Assembly: GCA_937871605.1 (NCBI GenBank)
Contig: CALMRM010000289.1
Coordinates: forward strand, 1-18,330
Length of the DNA stretch: 18,330 bases
Direction: 5' to 3'
Origin: an uncultured Terriglobus sp.
GTDB lineage: Bacteria; Acidobacteriota; Terriglobia; Terriglobales; Acidobacteriaceae
A program made the translations under genes and the position numbers. Of the stretch, positions 1 through 6,947 are shown one piece after another. The stretch's first letter is position 1. Each line of letters begins with the position of its first letter. The notes beneath the pieces are model-generated. The model was given only the letters and a program-made list of their open reading frames with translations. It did not search any database and was not told where the DNA came from.

Positions 1-1105
1 CGCCTGCCGTCGCTGGATCGAAGCGGATGAGCAGGTGCGGCACGTGGTTGGCGATGCCGGGCGTGATGAGTTCTGTGCGTACCGACGGAACGCCCTTGAC
101 CATGCCCGCGATCAACTCGGCGCGCTTCGCGTAGTCGCCCTGCATCTGCTCCTCGGTGTGTGCAAGCACCCAGTCGAGAGCGGCGACCATGCCGACGATC
201 TGCTCCTTGGCAACCTTCATGCCGCGGCCCACGCCATCGGTGGGATTGTTGTTCTTCGCGGCGAGGTCGGTCAGGTCTTTGCGGCCCAGCAGCAGTCCCG
301 CATTTTGCGGCCCGCGGATGCCCTTGCCGCCGGAGAAGCTCACCAGGTCGAAGCCCATGCCGGTGTACTTCCACAGGTTGCTGATGGGCGGCATGTCCGC
401 CGCTGCGTCGATGTGGCAGGGGATACCGTGCCCGTGCGCGACGCGCAGCCAGTCTTCGCGGCCAATCTGCGCGGAGCCGAGCGGGCCAACTTCGTCCTCG
501 GCGGCGTTGAAGAAATTGGTCATCACCGCGTTGCCCTGCGCGCAGGCACGCTGGTAATCGCCCATGGTCAGCACTTCGGTGACGCGTGCGCCCGTGAGGA
601 ACATGGCGTGGTCGTAGCCATAGCGGTGTGCGCGCTGCACAATGACCTGGTTCTTGAGGGCGCCGGGGTCGTCAGCGTTTACCTTTTGCGGCAGGTCCAG
701 CGGACCGAGGCCGGGGTTCGCCTTCAGCATGCAGGCAGCGGTGGCCAGCGTGATGGCACCCGATGCGCCGGAGGTGACCACCGCGCTTTCGCAGCGCAGG
801 CGCTGAGCAATGTACTCGCCCGCTTTGGTCTGCAGGTCGTGCAGGCGCACCGGATGGAGGCCCGCGCGGTGGACGGCGGCGAGCACCTCGGGCGGCATGC
901 ACGCTGCGGTCAGCGTGGTGTAGGTGCCAGCGGCGTTGATGATGGTGGGTACGCCGAGCTTCGCGTAGTAGTCCTCACCCGCGGGTGCCCTGGGCACAGC
1001 GCCAGCGGCATTGGTGTGCGACCCGCCGCCCAGGGACGCACCCGCCGCGCCAAGCAGGCGCATAAAGTTACGTCGCGAGAACAGCGATCCGAGTGAGTTC
1101 TGCAC
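1..1105 (-). CDS. Tat-exported SelA-like PLP-dependent enzyme (aminotransferase class V fold), C-terminus cut by window edge
   Basis: Partial gene: 368 codons are visible and the reading frame runs off the left end. The protein belongs to the fold-type I PLP group around L-seryl-tRNA(Sec) selenium transferase (SelA). Its relatives include sugar-acid ammonia-lyases such as DgaE. Visible motifs are a phosphate-binding TSGASGA (111-117), HIDAAAD (231-237) whose Asp should pair with the PLP pyridine nitrogen, and SFSGGKGIRGPQ (256-267) with Lys261 as the probable Schiff-base lysine. The enzyme therefore looks catalytically intact. I chose the GTG start at 1105 because AGGGG lies 7 nt upstream. 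It also gives an N-terminus with a twin-arginine motif, SRRNFM (10-15), followed by a hydrophobic stretch, so Tat export of the folded holoenzyme is likely. It lies downstream of the RraA-like gene on the same strand, 147 bp away. A true selenocysteine role is unlikely for an exported protein. The substrate is unknown. Confidence 0.87.
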   Translation of the reverse strand, partial: MQNSLGSLFSRRNFMRLLGAAGASLGGGSHTNAAGAVPRAPAGEDYYAKLGVPTIINAAGTYTTLTAACMPPEVLAAVHRAGLHPVRLHDLQTKAGEYIAQRLRCESAVVTSGASGAITLATAACMLKANPGLGPLDLPQKVNADDPGALKNQVIVQRAHRYGYDHAMFLTGARVTEVLTMGDYQRACAQGNAVMTNFFNAAEDEVGPLGSAQIGREDWLRVAHGHGIPCHIDAAADMPPISNLWKYTGMGFDLVSFSGGKGIRGPQNAGLLLGRKDLTDLAAKNNNPTDGVGRGMKVAKEQIVGMVAALDWVLAHTEEQMQGDYAKRAELIAGMVKGVPSVRTELITPGIANHVPHLLIRFDPATAG

Positions 1106-1112
1106 GTGCCTG

Positions 1113-1117
1113 CCCCT
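1113..1117 (-). promoter_or_regulatory. Ribosome binding site AGGGG supporting the GTG start of the SelA-like gene
   Basis: AGGGG on the minus strand lies 7 nt before GTG at 1105. No in-frame ATG is available close upstream. An internal ATG (the Met of SRRNFM) would delete the twin-arginine motif. Confidence 0.5.
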
Positions 1118-1164
1118 GATCCTATGTGTCGCGCCTTTAGCGCTCGGTGTCGATGTTGCTCTGT

Positions 1165-1210
1165 AGCCTAGGCCTTCGGCCTGGGCTGGTATGTACCGGG
1201 CCTTTGGCCC
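1165..1210. repeat. Two adjacent short GC-rich hairpins between the RraA-like and SelA-like genes
   Basis: The first dyad is AGCCTAGGCC-TTC-GGCCTGGGCT (1165-1187), pairing along 10 bp with one G-T wobble. The second is GGGCC-TTT-GGCCC (1198-1210). Both share the core GGCC-TTY-GGCC. Neither is followed by a T-run on either strand, so they are not classical intrinsic terminators. They could be an attenuator or mRNA-stabilising hairpins within the transcript, or a REP-like element. Confidence 0.45.
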
Positions 1211-1252
1211 TGTATTTCGCCAGCCTGTGTCAGTGCTGCGCGCGCATCTGCT

Positions 1253-2020
1253 CTAAATGCGCCCGAACTGCTTCACCGCCTCCACCACGGAGTGGAACTT
1301 TTCAATGTACGGCAGGGTGCTGTGCTCCGTGTTGTCCAGCGCCTGCGCCTTGATGAGGACCTCTGCCGCACGCGCACGGGGCACCACCGCGATGCCATCC
1401 TGGTCGGCCACGATAATGTCGCCTGCGCTGACCTGTGTGCCGCCGACTTCAAGCGTTTGGTTGACGCCGGCGAAGCGGTAGTGCCCCACCGAGGTCGAGG
1501 GCACCGCACCGGTGGAGAAGACGGGAAAGCCGATCTTCTTGAGTTGCGGCAGGTCGCGCACACCGCCATCGACCACAGCACCCGCAAAGCCGCGCGCAAA
1601 CATCGCCGTACCCATCAGGCCGCCCATGCCCGCGATGTCCGCGCCGTCTTCCACCTTCATGACGTAGACAGATCCAGCGCCTCCGCTGTCGATGGCTGCG
1701 AGCATGCCGCCCAGCGCGTTGGGGTCGGTGTTTTCTTCCTTTTTCAGCAGCACTGTAAGCGCCGTGCCCGCGAACTTGGTGGGAAAGATGGGCTGCATGA
1801 GGTGGCTCATGTAGTGCTTCCCGTGCAGGATCTGCTCTTCCGCGTCAGAGACGCTGGCAGCCTCCACGTGCCGGTAGGCCTCCAGCATGACGGCAGGATT
1901 GGCCTCGTACTGCGCCTCTGTCATGGGCGTGTCTGCGTGGACTGCCAGCACACCGGCGGCTGACACGGCCAGCACACCCATCACGATCCCCACACCGACA
2001 CGAAACCCACGACCCTGCAC
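1253..2020 (-). CDS. Exported RraA-like protein (class II pyruvate-aldolase / RraA fold)
   Basis: The protein is 255 residues from the chosen GTG start. The RraA signature is clear: GGLMGTAMFARGFAG (133-147) followed by VVDGGVRDL (149-157). Arg155 and Asp156 are the expected substrate- and metal-binding pair. The fold is shared by RraA (inhibitor of RNase E) and by metal-dependent aldolases such as 4-hydroxy-4-methyl-2-oxoglutarate aldolase. A small-molecule role is more likely because an N-terminal signal segment, GIVMGVLAVSAAGVLAVHA followed by DTP, predicts a periplasmic protein. The start is uncertain. GTG 2020 keeps two arginines before the hydrophobic core. ATG 1981 has a better GGGG ribosome site at 1988-1991 but no basic n-region. 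The gene follows TonB receptor 1 after 94 bp on the same strand and precedes the SelA-like gene, so the three may form one transcript. Confidence 0.85.
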   Translation of the reverse strand: MQGRGFRVGVGIVMGVLAVSAAGVLAVHADTPMTEAQYEANPAVMLEAYRHVEAASVSDAEEQILHGKHYMSHLMQPIFPTKFAGTALTVLLKKEENTDPNALGGMLAAIDSGGAGSVYVMKVEDGADIAGMGGLMGTAMFARGFAGAVVDGGVRDLPQLKKIGFPVFSTGAVPSTSVGHYRFAGVNQTLEVGGTQVSAGDIIVADQDGIAVVPRARAAEVLIKAQALDNTEHSTLPYIEKFHSVVEAVKQFGRI

Positions 2021-2114
2021 AGCACCACCCACACACCGGAATGATTGCAATCGTACCGCTACGCACGCACAGCGCGCCACCGCAACCGAACAGGTCGATG
2101 GCGCGCCATGCGGG

Positions 2115-5100
2115 TTAGAAATTGATTTTGCCCGCCAGCTGCAGCACGCGCGGCTGGTAGCCGGTGGCTGTCGAAGTGATGGTGCCGAAGTTGGAGCCGG
2201 TAAAGTTCGGCGTGTTGGTGGCGATGCCGTTCGCCAGCGTTGCCGTGGGTAGCGTCGCGTTGGGATTGCCTGGGTCGGGATGGTTGAACAGGTCGAAGGC
2301 CTCTGCACGGAGCTGCAGCTTGAGGCGCTCGTACAGCGCGAAGTCCTTGAACAGCGAGAAGTTCACGTTCTCGTAGCCGGGGCCGTGCAGGTCGTTGCGG
2401 TGGAGATTGCCAAAGGTGCCGAAGGCCGGCAGGGTGTAGGCCGAGGTGTCGATGCAGCCCGTGTTGTTGATGTGCGACGCGCGGGAGCACGTGCTGGTGG
2501 TGCTGTGCACAAAGTTAGGCCGCTGCGTACCGATGTTGAGCACGTGCGCACGGTCGTCCGTGATGCTCACGTTGAATGGCACACCGCTTTGCAGCGTCAC
2601 AATGGCGTTGGCGTGCCAGCCGCCCAACAGCGAGTTGCCGACCGCGCCCAGCAGGTGGAAGTCTGGCAGGGCATAGGTCACGGTACCCACAAAGCGGTTG
2701 CGGATGTCCCAGTTCGAATTGCCGTAGTCGGCCTTCAGGTTGTACTGGATCATGGGCGTGCCGCCGCCATTGGCGTCGTTGCTGGTGTCCAGGTTGTGCG
2801 CCCAGGTGTAACCCAGCATCATGTCCAGGCCCTTGAGCGCGTGCTGGCGATAGATGGCACTAAGGCCGTGGTACGTAGAGATGCCGTCGTTCTGGATTTG
2901 CCGGATCTGCCCGAACAACTGGTATGGCCGGTTGGCGTTGGACTGGGTGCTGACGCTAGGCCGGGGCTGATTCGGGTAGAGCGAGTGGTCCAGGTCGATG
3001 GCCTTGGACCCGAGGTATTGCAGCTCCAGCGCACCGCCATTCCACAGCTCCACGCCAGTGTCGGCGTTCCACTGGTACAGCCGTGGCGTGGGCAGGTAGG
3101 GGTTGTCGGTAAAGGCCGACACGTATGTGCCCGGCGTACCCGCCACCGGCGATGCCGCACCGCCCTGGCCGCCTGTGGGATTCCCAAAGGTCAGCGTGCC
3201 GTTGGCGCCCGTGTTGTAGGTGTAGACCACCGATGCCGCCAGCGGGTAGTTGGTAGAAGCCAGCGTGAACGAGTTCAGGTGATTCGGGTTGTAGTAAATA
3301 CCGCCGCCACCGCGCACCACGATCTTGTCGGTGGCGCGGTAGGCCAGGCCCAGGCGCGGTGACACCAGGGTGTGATTGGTCCCAATAAAGCCAAAGCCCG
3401 GTGTGGGCTGGAAGGCAGTGCCGCTGGTAGCCGTGCTGGTGGGGATCAGCGCCGTGTACGTGCTGTTGAGGATGCGCGCGTAGCCATTCAGCGAGTACGG
3501 CACGGTGGGCAGTTCGTACCGCACGCCGTACTGCACGGTCAGCTTCTGCGAGGCCTGCCAGTTGTCCTGGACAAAGAAGCCGTCGCGCCACTCCGCCACG
3601 GAGCCCTTTACCTGAAACACGGGCGTGGTGGTCTGGTAGACGTAGCCGGTGATGAAGTCCGCACCTGGGTCGCCCGTGTAGGTGCCGTTGAAGGCGAACT
3701 GGCCACGGGGCGTGTTGCCCGCGGCGCGGCCAATGGTCATGCGCCGAATGTCCGCACCAGCCATGATGTTGTGCGACCCGAACTGGTAACTGATCTGGTC
3801 GTAGCCGTGAATGGTGCGGTCGTCCTGAAACCAGTTGGTACCTTCCGCGCCTAGGCCCTGGTAGTTGGAGATGGTCACGGTCGGGATGCCGGGATTGTTG
3901 TTGGCTGTGTCGGCAGTAAAGCCAGGTATGCCCAGCTGCGTGCCCGCCTGGGTGAGGCCGGCGGTGTAGAAGTAGTTCAGCGCGTTTGAATAGAACCGGT
4001 TGAAGCCCACACGCAGGTCGTTGATGAGGCGCGGCGTGAGGATGTGCGTGTAGCCGATGAGGCCGTTGCGATTGGCCGTGGGCGACGAACTGGCCGACGT
4101 GGGCACCACGTTGCCGCTGGCAGACTGCAGCGTCTGGTAGTCGTAGCGGGCAAACAGGCGAACCTTGTCACTCAGGGCATAGTCCACGCGATCCAACGTC
4201 TGGTCCTGGCTAAAGCTGCTGGGCACAGCCACGTTGGCGTTGTTGGTGACACCTGCCAAATTTGGCGTCGCGTAGTACTTGAGCAGCGCAGCAGCGAACG
4301 GGGACACCGGTAGACCCTGGTCGCCCGCATACGGCGCTTTGGTCACCGGGTTGTAGAGCTGCTTGCCCGTGCAAAGACCGGTGGTCGCGCTTACGGCACC
4401 GCACAACGCAGAGAAATTGCCCGTCTGCTCCGAAGAGGTCAGCAGCGTGGCCACCGTAGTGGTCTGTGACTTCTGCCGCACGCCCTCATAGGAGCCCATA
4501 AAGAACAGCTTGTCGCGGCCGTTGAACAGGTGTGGGATGGCCACTGGCCCGTCCAGCACAAAGCCAAACTGGTTGAAGTGCAGGATGGGCGTGGGCTTTC
4601 CCACAGCGGTCAGCCAGCTTTTGGCGTTAAAGGCCGTGTTCTGCACGTAGTCGAAGCCGGTGCCGTGAAAGCTGTTGGTACCTGCCTTGGTGTCGACGTT
4701 GATGTGGACGCCCATGTACGCGCCGTACTGCGCGGTGTAGTTGCCGGTTTGCGTTTGCACGGCACCCACGGCGTCGGCGTTGGGCGTCACCGGCGAATTC
4801 GAAATAAGTGAATTCATGATGGTGATGCCGTCGAGGGTTAGTGAATTCGTGACCTCGCGGGTACCCGCACCGATGTAGTTCGCACCCGGCGGCACACCGG
4901 TGTAGCTGGTCTTGGGGCCGACGATGATGCTGGGGTTGGTGGCCGCAAGTTCCAACACGCGACGGCCCGCCATGGGCAGGTTTTCCACCTGGGTGGCGCT
5001 CAGCGTTTCGCCCACCAGCGCGTCGTCAGTGGAGAGCGCGGGCGTCTGCGTGGTGACCGTCACTTCCGACGCAATGGAGCCCACCGGCAGTGTCACGTCA

Positions 5101-5408
5101 GTACGCGCGGCCATGTTGAGCACCACGCTGGTGCCGCGGCTGGTGACCTTGGAAAAGCCCTGCTGCTCAACCGTGATGTCGTACGTGCCGGGCTGCACGA
5201 ACTGAATCTCGTAGAAGCCTTCGCCGTTAGTGCGCCCCTTGTACGCCACCTTGGTTGCGGTGTCGACGGCGGTCACGTCAGCACCGGCAACAACACTGCC
5301 GGCACTGTCCCGTACCGTGCCCACCAGCGAGGTGTTGTTGGACACCTGGCCGAACGCCGTTACCGCTACGGTAGACAGCACAGAGGACAGCAGGATGTTT
5401 CTGAACAA
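2115..5408 (-). CDS. TonB-dependent receptor 1, Oar-like with N-terminal carboxypeptidase-regulatory-like domain
   Basis: This is a 1097-residue outer-membrane receptor. The signal peptide is residues 1-20 (FRNILLSSVLSTVAVTAFG). A carboxypeptidase-regulatory-like beta-sandwich spans about 27-110 (SLVGTVRDSAGSVVAGADV, then YEIQFVQPGTYDITV). A plug-like region covers roughly 120-260, including ETLSATQVENLPMAGRR (134-150). The remainder is a beta-barrel rich in aromatic and Asn/Thr residues, ending in an outer-membrane type terminal strand, QLAGKINF, with a final Phe. I see no convincing TonB box. Length and architecture match the large acidobacterial Oar-type receptors thought to import oligosaccharides or other bulky substrates with TonB/ExbBD energy. 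The start is TTG with a strong AGGAG site. It heads a probable operon with the RraA-like and SelA-like genes and is divergent from the lactonase-oxidase operon, so a sugar-derived ligand is an inference from context. Confidence 0.93.
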   Translation of the reverse strand: MFRNILLSSVLSTVAVTAFGQVSNNTSLVGTVRDSAGSVVAGADVTAVDTATKVAYKGRTNGEGFYEIQFVQPGTYDITVEQQGFSKVTSRGTSVVLNMAARTDVTLPVGSIASEVTVTTQTPALSTDDALVGETLSATQVENLPMAGRRVLELAATNPSIIVGPKTSYTGVPPGANYIGAGTREVTNSLTLDGITIMNSLISNSPVTPNADAVGAVQTQTGNYTAQYGAYMGVHINVDTKAGTNSFHGTGFDYVQNTAFNAKSWLTAVGKPTPILHFNQFGFVLDGPVAIPHLFNGRDKLFFMGSYEGVRQKSQTTTVATLLTSSEQTGNFSALCGAVSATTGLCTGKQLYNPVTKAPYAGDQGLPVSPFAAALLKYYATPNLAGVTNNANVAVPSSFSQDQTLDRVDYALSDKVRLFARYDYQTLQSASGNVVPTSASSSPTANRNGLIGYTHILTPRLINDLRVGFNRFYSNALNYFYTAGLTQAGTQLGIPGFTADTANNNPGIPTVTISNYQGLGAEGTNWFQDDRTIHGYDQISYQFGSHNIMAGADIRRMTIGRAAGNTPRGQFAFNGTYTGDPGADFITGYVYQTTTPVFQVKGSVAEWRDGFFVQDNWQASQKLTVQYGVRYELPTVPYSLNGYARILNSTYTALIPTSTATSGTAFQPTPGFGFIGTNHTLVSPRLGLAYRATDKIVVRGGGGIYYNPNHLNSFTLASTNYPLAASVVYTYNTGANGTLTFGNPTGGQGGAASPVAGTPGTYVSAFTDNPYLPTPRLYQWNADTGVELWNGGALELQYLGSKAIDLDHSLYPNQPRPSVSTQSNANRPYQLFGQIRQIQNDGISTYHGLSAIYRQHALKGLDMMLGYTWAHNLDTSNDANGGGTPMIQYNLKADYGNSNWDIRNRFVGTVTYALPDFHLLGAVGNSLLGGWHANAIVTLQSGVPFNVSITDDRAHVLNIGTQRPNFVHSTTSTCSRASHINNTGCIDTSAYTLPAFGTFGNLHRNDLHGPGYENVNFSLFKDFALYERLKLQLRAEAFDLFNHPDPGNPNATLPTATLANGIATNTPNFTGSNFGTITSTATGYQPRVLQLAGKINF

Positions 5409-5413
5409 GGAGG

Positions 5414-5418
5414 CTCCT
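5414..5418 (-). promoter_or_regulatory. Ribosome binding site AGGAG deciding the TTG start of TonB receptor 1
   Basis: AGGAG lies 5 nt before TTG at 5408 on the minus strand. Starting there places the signal peptide exactly at the N-terminus. The frame is open further upstream, to 5624, but that extension has no signal-like sequence and would bury the signal peptide. Confidence 0.7.
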
Positions 5419-5543
5419 TTTCGAACAGCAACGACGGTCGGCCCAGTTGCAGAGCGTGCGTCGAGAGCAGAGGTGAGTTGTTTCGGTAGCCCCATTGAAA
5501 CACAACTGTAACGATGCGCACGGCCATTCTTGGGGAGAAAGCG

Positions 5544-5564
5544 AGCACGTTTGCAGCACGTTTG
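5544..5564. promoter_or_regulatory. Direct repeat AGCACGTTTG x2, period 11 nt, in the divergent promoter region
   Basis: AGCACGTTTG occurs at 5544-5553 and again at 5555-5564. The 11-nt period places both copies on the same face of the helix. It lies about midway between the starts of TonB receptor 1 and the first lactonase, and 4 bp before a perfect palindrome. This arrangement fits an operator or activator site, but no regulator gene is in the window. Confidence 0.35.
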
Positions 5565-5567
5565 TCC

Positions 5568-5581
5568 CAGTACCGGTACTG
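5568..5581. promoter_or_regulatory. Perfect 14-bp palindrome CAGTACCGGTACTG, candidate operator
   Basis: CAGTACCGGTACTG is its own reverse complement, so a dimeric DNA-binding protein could recognise it. It overlaps a second, 10-bp palindrome, CTGCTAGCAG (5579-5588). Dyads built on CTGT...ACAG follow at 5600-5611 and 5638-5645. The region is shared by two divergent gene groups, so one regulator could control both. Function is inferred only from symmetry and position. Confidence 0.35.
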
Positions 5582-5680
5582 CTAGCAGCTCTGTGCAGGC
5601 TGTACGGACAGGCGGCTCGCGCAAGGCATCACCATGTCTGTACAGTAAGCAGCAATCGTAGAAACGGACGGGTACGCACC

Positions 5681-6826
5681 ATGGTGTCTCGACGCAAGTT
5701 CATCACCTCCTCCGCAGCGCTCTCCCTTGCCCGACCGCTGCTGCGGGCAGCCACGCCGCTGGGCAGCAGCCGCATCTTCATCGGCACCGGCAACAGCGGC
5801 CCCGGGCAGGGCATTATGACCGCGAGCTGGAATGCGGAGACGGGTGAGGTGGGCACCATCAGCGTGGCCGCGGAGGTGGAGAGCCCGACCTTTCTGGCCA
5901 CGTACCGCAGGGCAGATGGCACCACCCTGCTGTACAGCATCAGCGAGGCTGCCGGGCAGTCGGCCCGGGTTACGGCGTTCCGCGCTGAGCCCCGTTCCGG
6001 CACACTGCAGCTGCTGAACCACGTGAGCAGCGGCGGCGATGGCCCGGCGCATGTATCGGTGTCGCCCGATGGCCGCACGGTGCTGGCCGCCAACTATGCG
6101 GGTGGCAGCGTGAGTTCGTTTCGGGTGGGGCCGGACGGCTCTGTGTCAGAGGCTGTGTCGCACTTCCAGTACACCGGCTCCGGGCCGTACCGGGAGCGGC
6201 AGAAGACACCGCACGCGCACAGCGCGGTGTGCTCGCCGGACGGGCGCTTTGTGCTGGTGAATGATCTGGGGCTGGACCGCATCGTGCTGTACCACCTGGA
6301 CCCCGCTACATCGAAGCTGACGCCGGGCGACCCAGCCTTCTGGCAGAGCCAGCCCGGTGCGGGGCCGCGCCACATCGCGTGGAGCGTGGATGGCAGGTTC
6401 GTCTACGATGCGAATGAACTGAACAGCACCGTGAATACGCTTGCGTGGACCGGCACGGGCCTGCGCACGATGCAGACCCGTTCCACGCTACCCGAAGGGT
6501 TCGCGCCCAGGACCGCGTTTGTGGGCGAGATCCTCACGTCTGCCGATGGGCGCAACGTATACGCGGGCAATCGCGTGGCCGATGACACGGTCGCCATCTT
6601 CGACATCGACCGCAGCAGCGGGATGCTTTCAGCCGCGCGCTTTGTGCCTTCGGGCGGCAAGAACAGCCGCCACATCACGCTGGACCCCACGGGCCACTGG
6701 ATGGTGATCTCGCACCAGGGCAGTGACGATGTAACGGTGCTGGCGCGGGATGCACGCACGGGGGCGCTTTCCACACCGCGGCACACCTACCCGGTGAGCA
6801 AACCCATGTGCGTGGTGTTTGTCTAG
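5681..6826 (+). CDS. Tat-exported lactonase-family seven-bladed beta-propeller (6-phosphogluconolactonase-like)
   Basis: The protein has 381 residues from ATG 5681. It belongs to the lactonase family of seven-bladed propellers (the YbhE/Pgl type), whose characterised members hydrolyse sugar lactones. The N-terminus MVSRRKFITSSAALSLARP carries a twin-arginine motif and hydrophobic stretch, so the mature enzyme should act outside the cytoplasm. Blade-type repeats are visible: SVSPDGRTVLAANYAGGSVS (126-145), HAHSAVCSPDGRFVLVND (178-195), GAGPRHIAWSVDGRFVYDAN (227-246), SADGRNVYAGNR (287-298) and SRHITLDPTGHWMVISHQGS (329-348). The protein ends in the usual PVSKPMCVVF closure (371-380). Length is normal for the family. 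It is the first gene of a plus-strand cluster with an FAD oxidase, a second lactonase and a mutarotase-like protein. Because it is predicted to be exported, a phosphorylated cytoplasmic lactone is an unlikely substrate. An unphosphorylated aldonolactone is more plausible. Confidence 0.88.
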   Translation: MVSRRKFITSSAALSLARPLLRAATPLGSSRIFIGTGNSGPGQGIMTASWNAETGEVGTISVAAEVESPTFLATYRRADGTTLLYSISEAAGQSARVTAFRAEPRSGTLQLLNHVSSGGDGPAHVSVSPDGRTVLAANYAGGSVSSFRVGPDGSVSEAVSHFQYTGSGPYRERQKTPHAHSAVCSPDGRFVLVNDLGLDRIVLYHLDPATSKLTPGDPAFWQSQPGAGPRHIAWSVDGRFVYDANELNSTVNTLAWTGTGLRTMQTRSTLPEGFAPRTAFVGEILTSADGRNVYAGNRVADDTVAIFDIDRSSGMLSAARFVPSGGKNSRHITLDPTGHWMVISHQGSDDVTVLARDARTGALSTPRHTYPVSKPMCVVFV

Positions 6827-6934
6827 AGCACATTCCCTGGGTTCAACGTGCGTCAGGCTACCGGCTGCATGGTGCCCTGGATGGCGTACGGCACTATGCT
6901 GAGAGTGACGGGCATTGCCCGCAGAACACGTCCC

Positions 6935-6939
6935 GGGAG
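6935..6939 (+). promoter_or_regulatory. Ribosome binding site GGGAG deciding the start of the FAD oxidase
   Basis: GGGAG lies 8 nt before ATG 6948. The alternative in-frame TTG at 6915 has no such site and adds only 11 residues that do not form a signal peptide. Confidence 0.55.
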
Positions 6940-6947
6940 TGAGCCAC

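Noticed and set aside
35..1096. Long plus-strand open frame of 353 codons
   Set aside because: It is antisense to the SelA-like gene, whose minus-strand translation carries clear PLP motifs. The plus frame has low-complexity His/Arg/Val-rich sequence typical of GC-rich shadows.
2021..2308. N-terminal extension of the RraA-like protein up to 2308
   Set aside because: It overlaps the 3' end of TonB receptor 1 and reads as Arg/Pro/Ser-rich nonsense. A signal peptide begins only near residue 97 of that frame.
2280..3362. 360-codon plus-strand open frame inside TonB receptor 1
   Set aside because: It is antisense to a gene with signal peptide, regulatory-like domain and barrel end. Its composition is rich in Val, Arg, His and Gln and no family is recognisable.
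4795..4853. Three GAATTC sites in about 55 bp within TonB receptor 1
   Set aside because: They come from repeated Asn-Ser codons in the plug region (NSL, NSP, NSL) and need no other explanation.
5600..5645. CTGT...ACAG dyads as LexA boxes
   Set aside because: The internal spacing (0 and 4 nt) does not match the classical LexA site and no SOS gene is adjacent.
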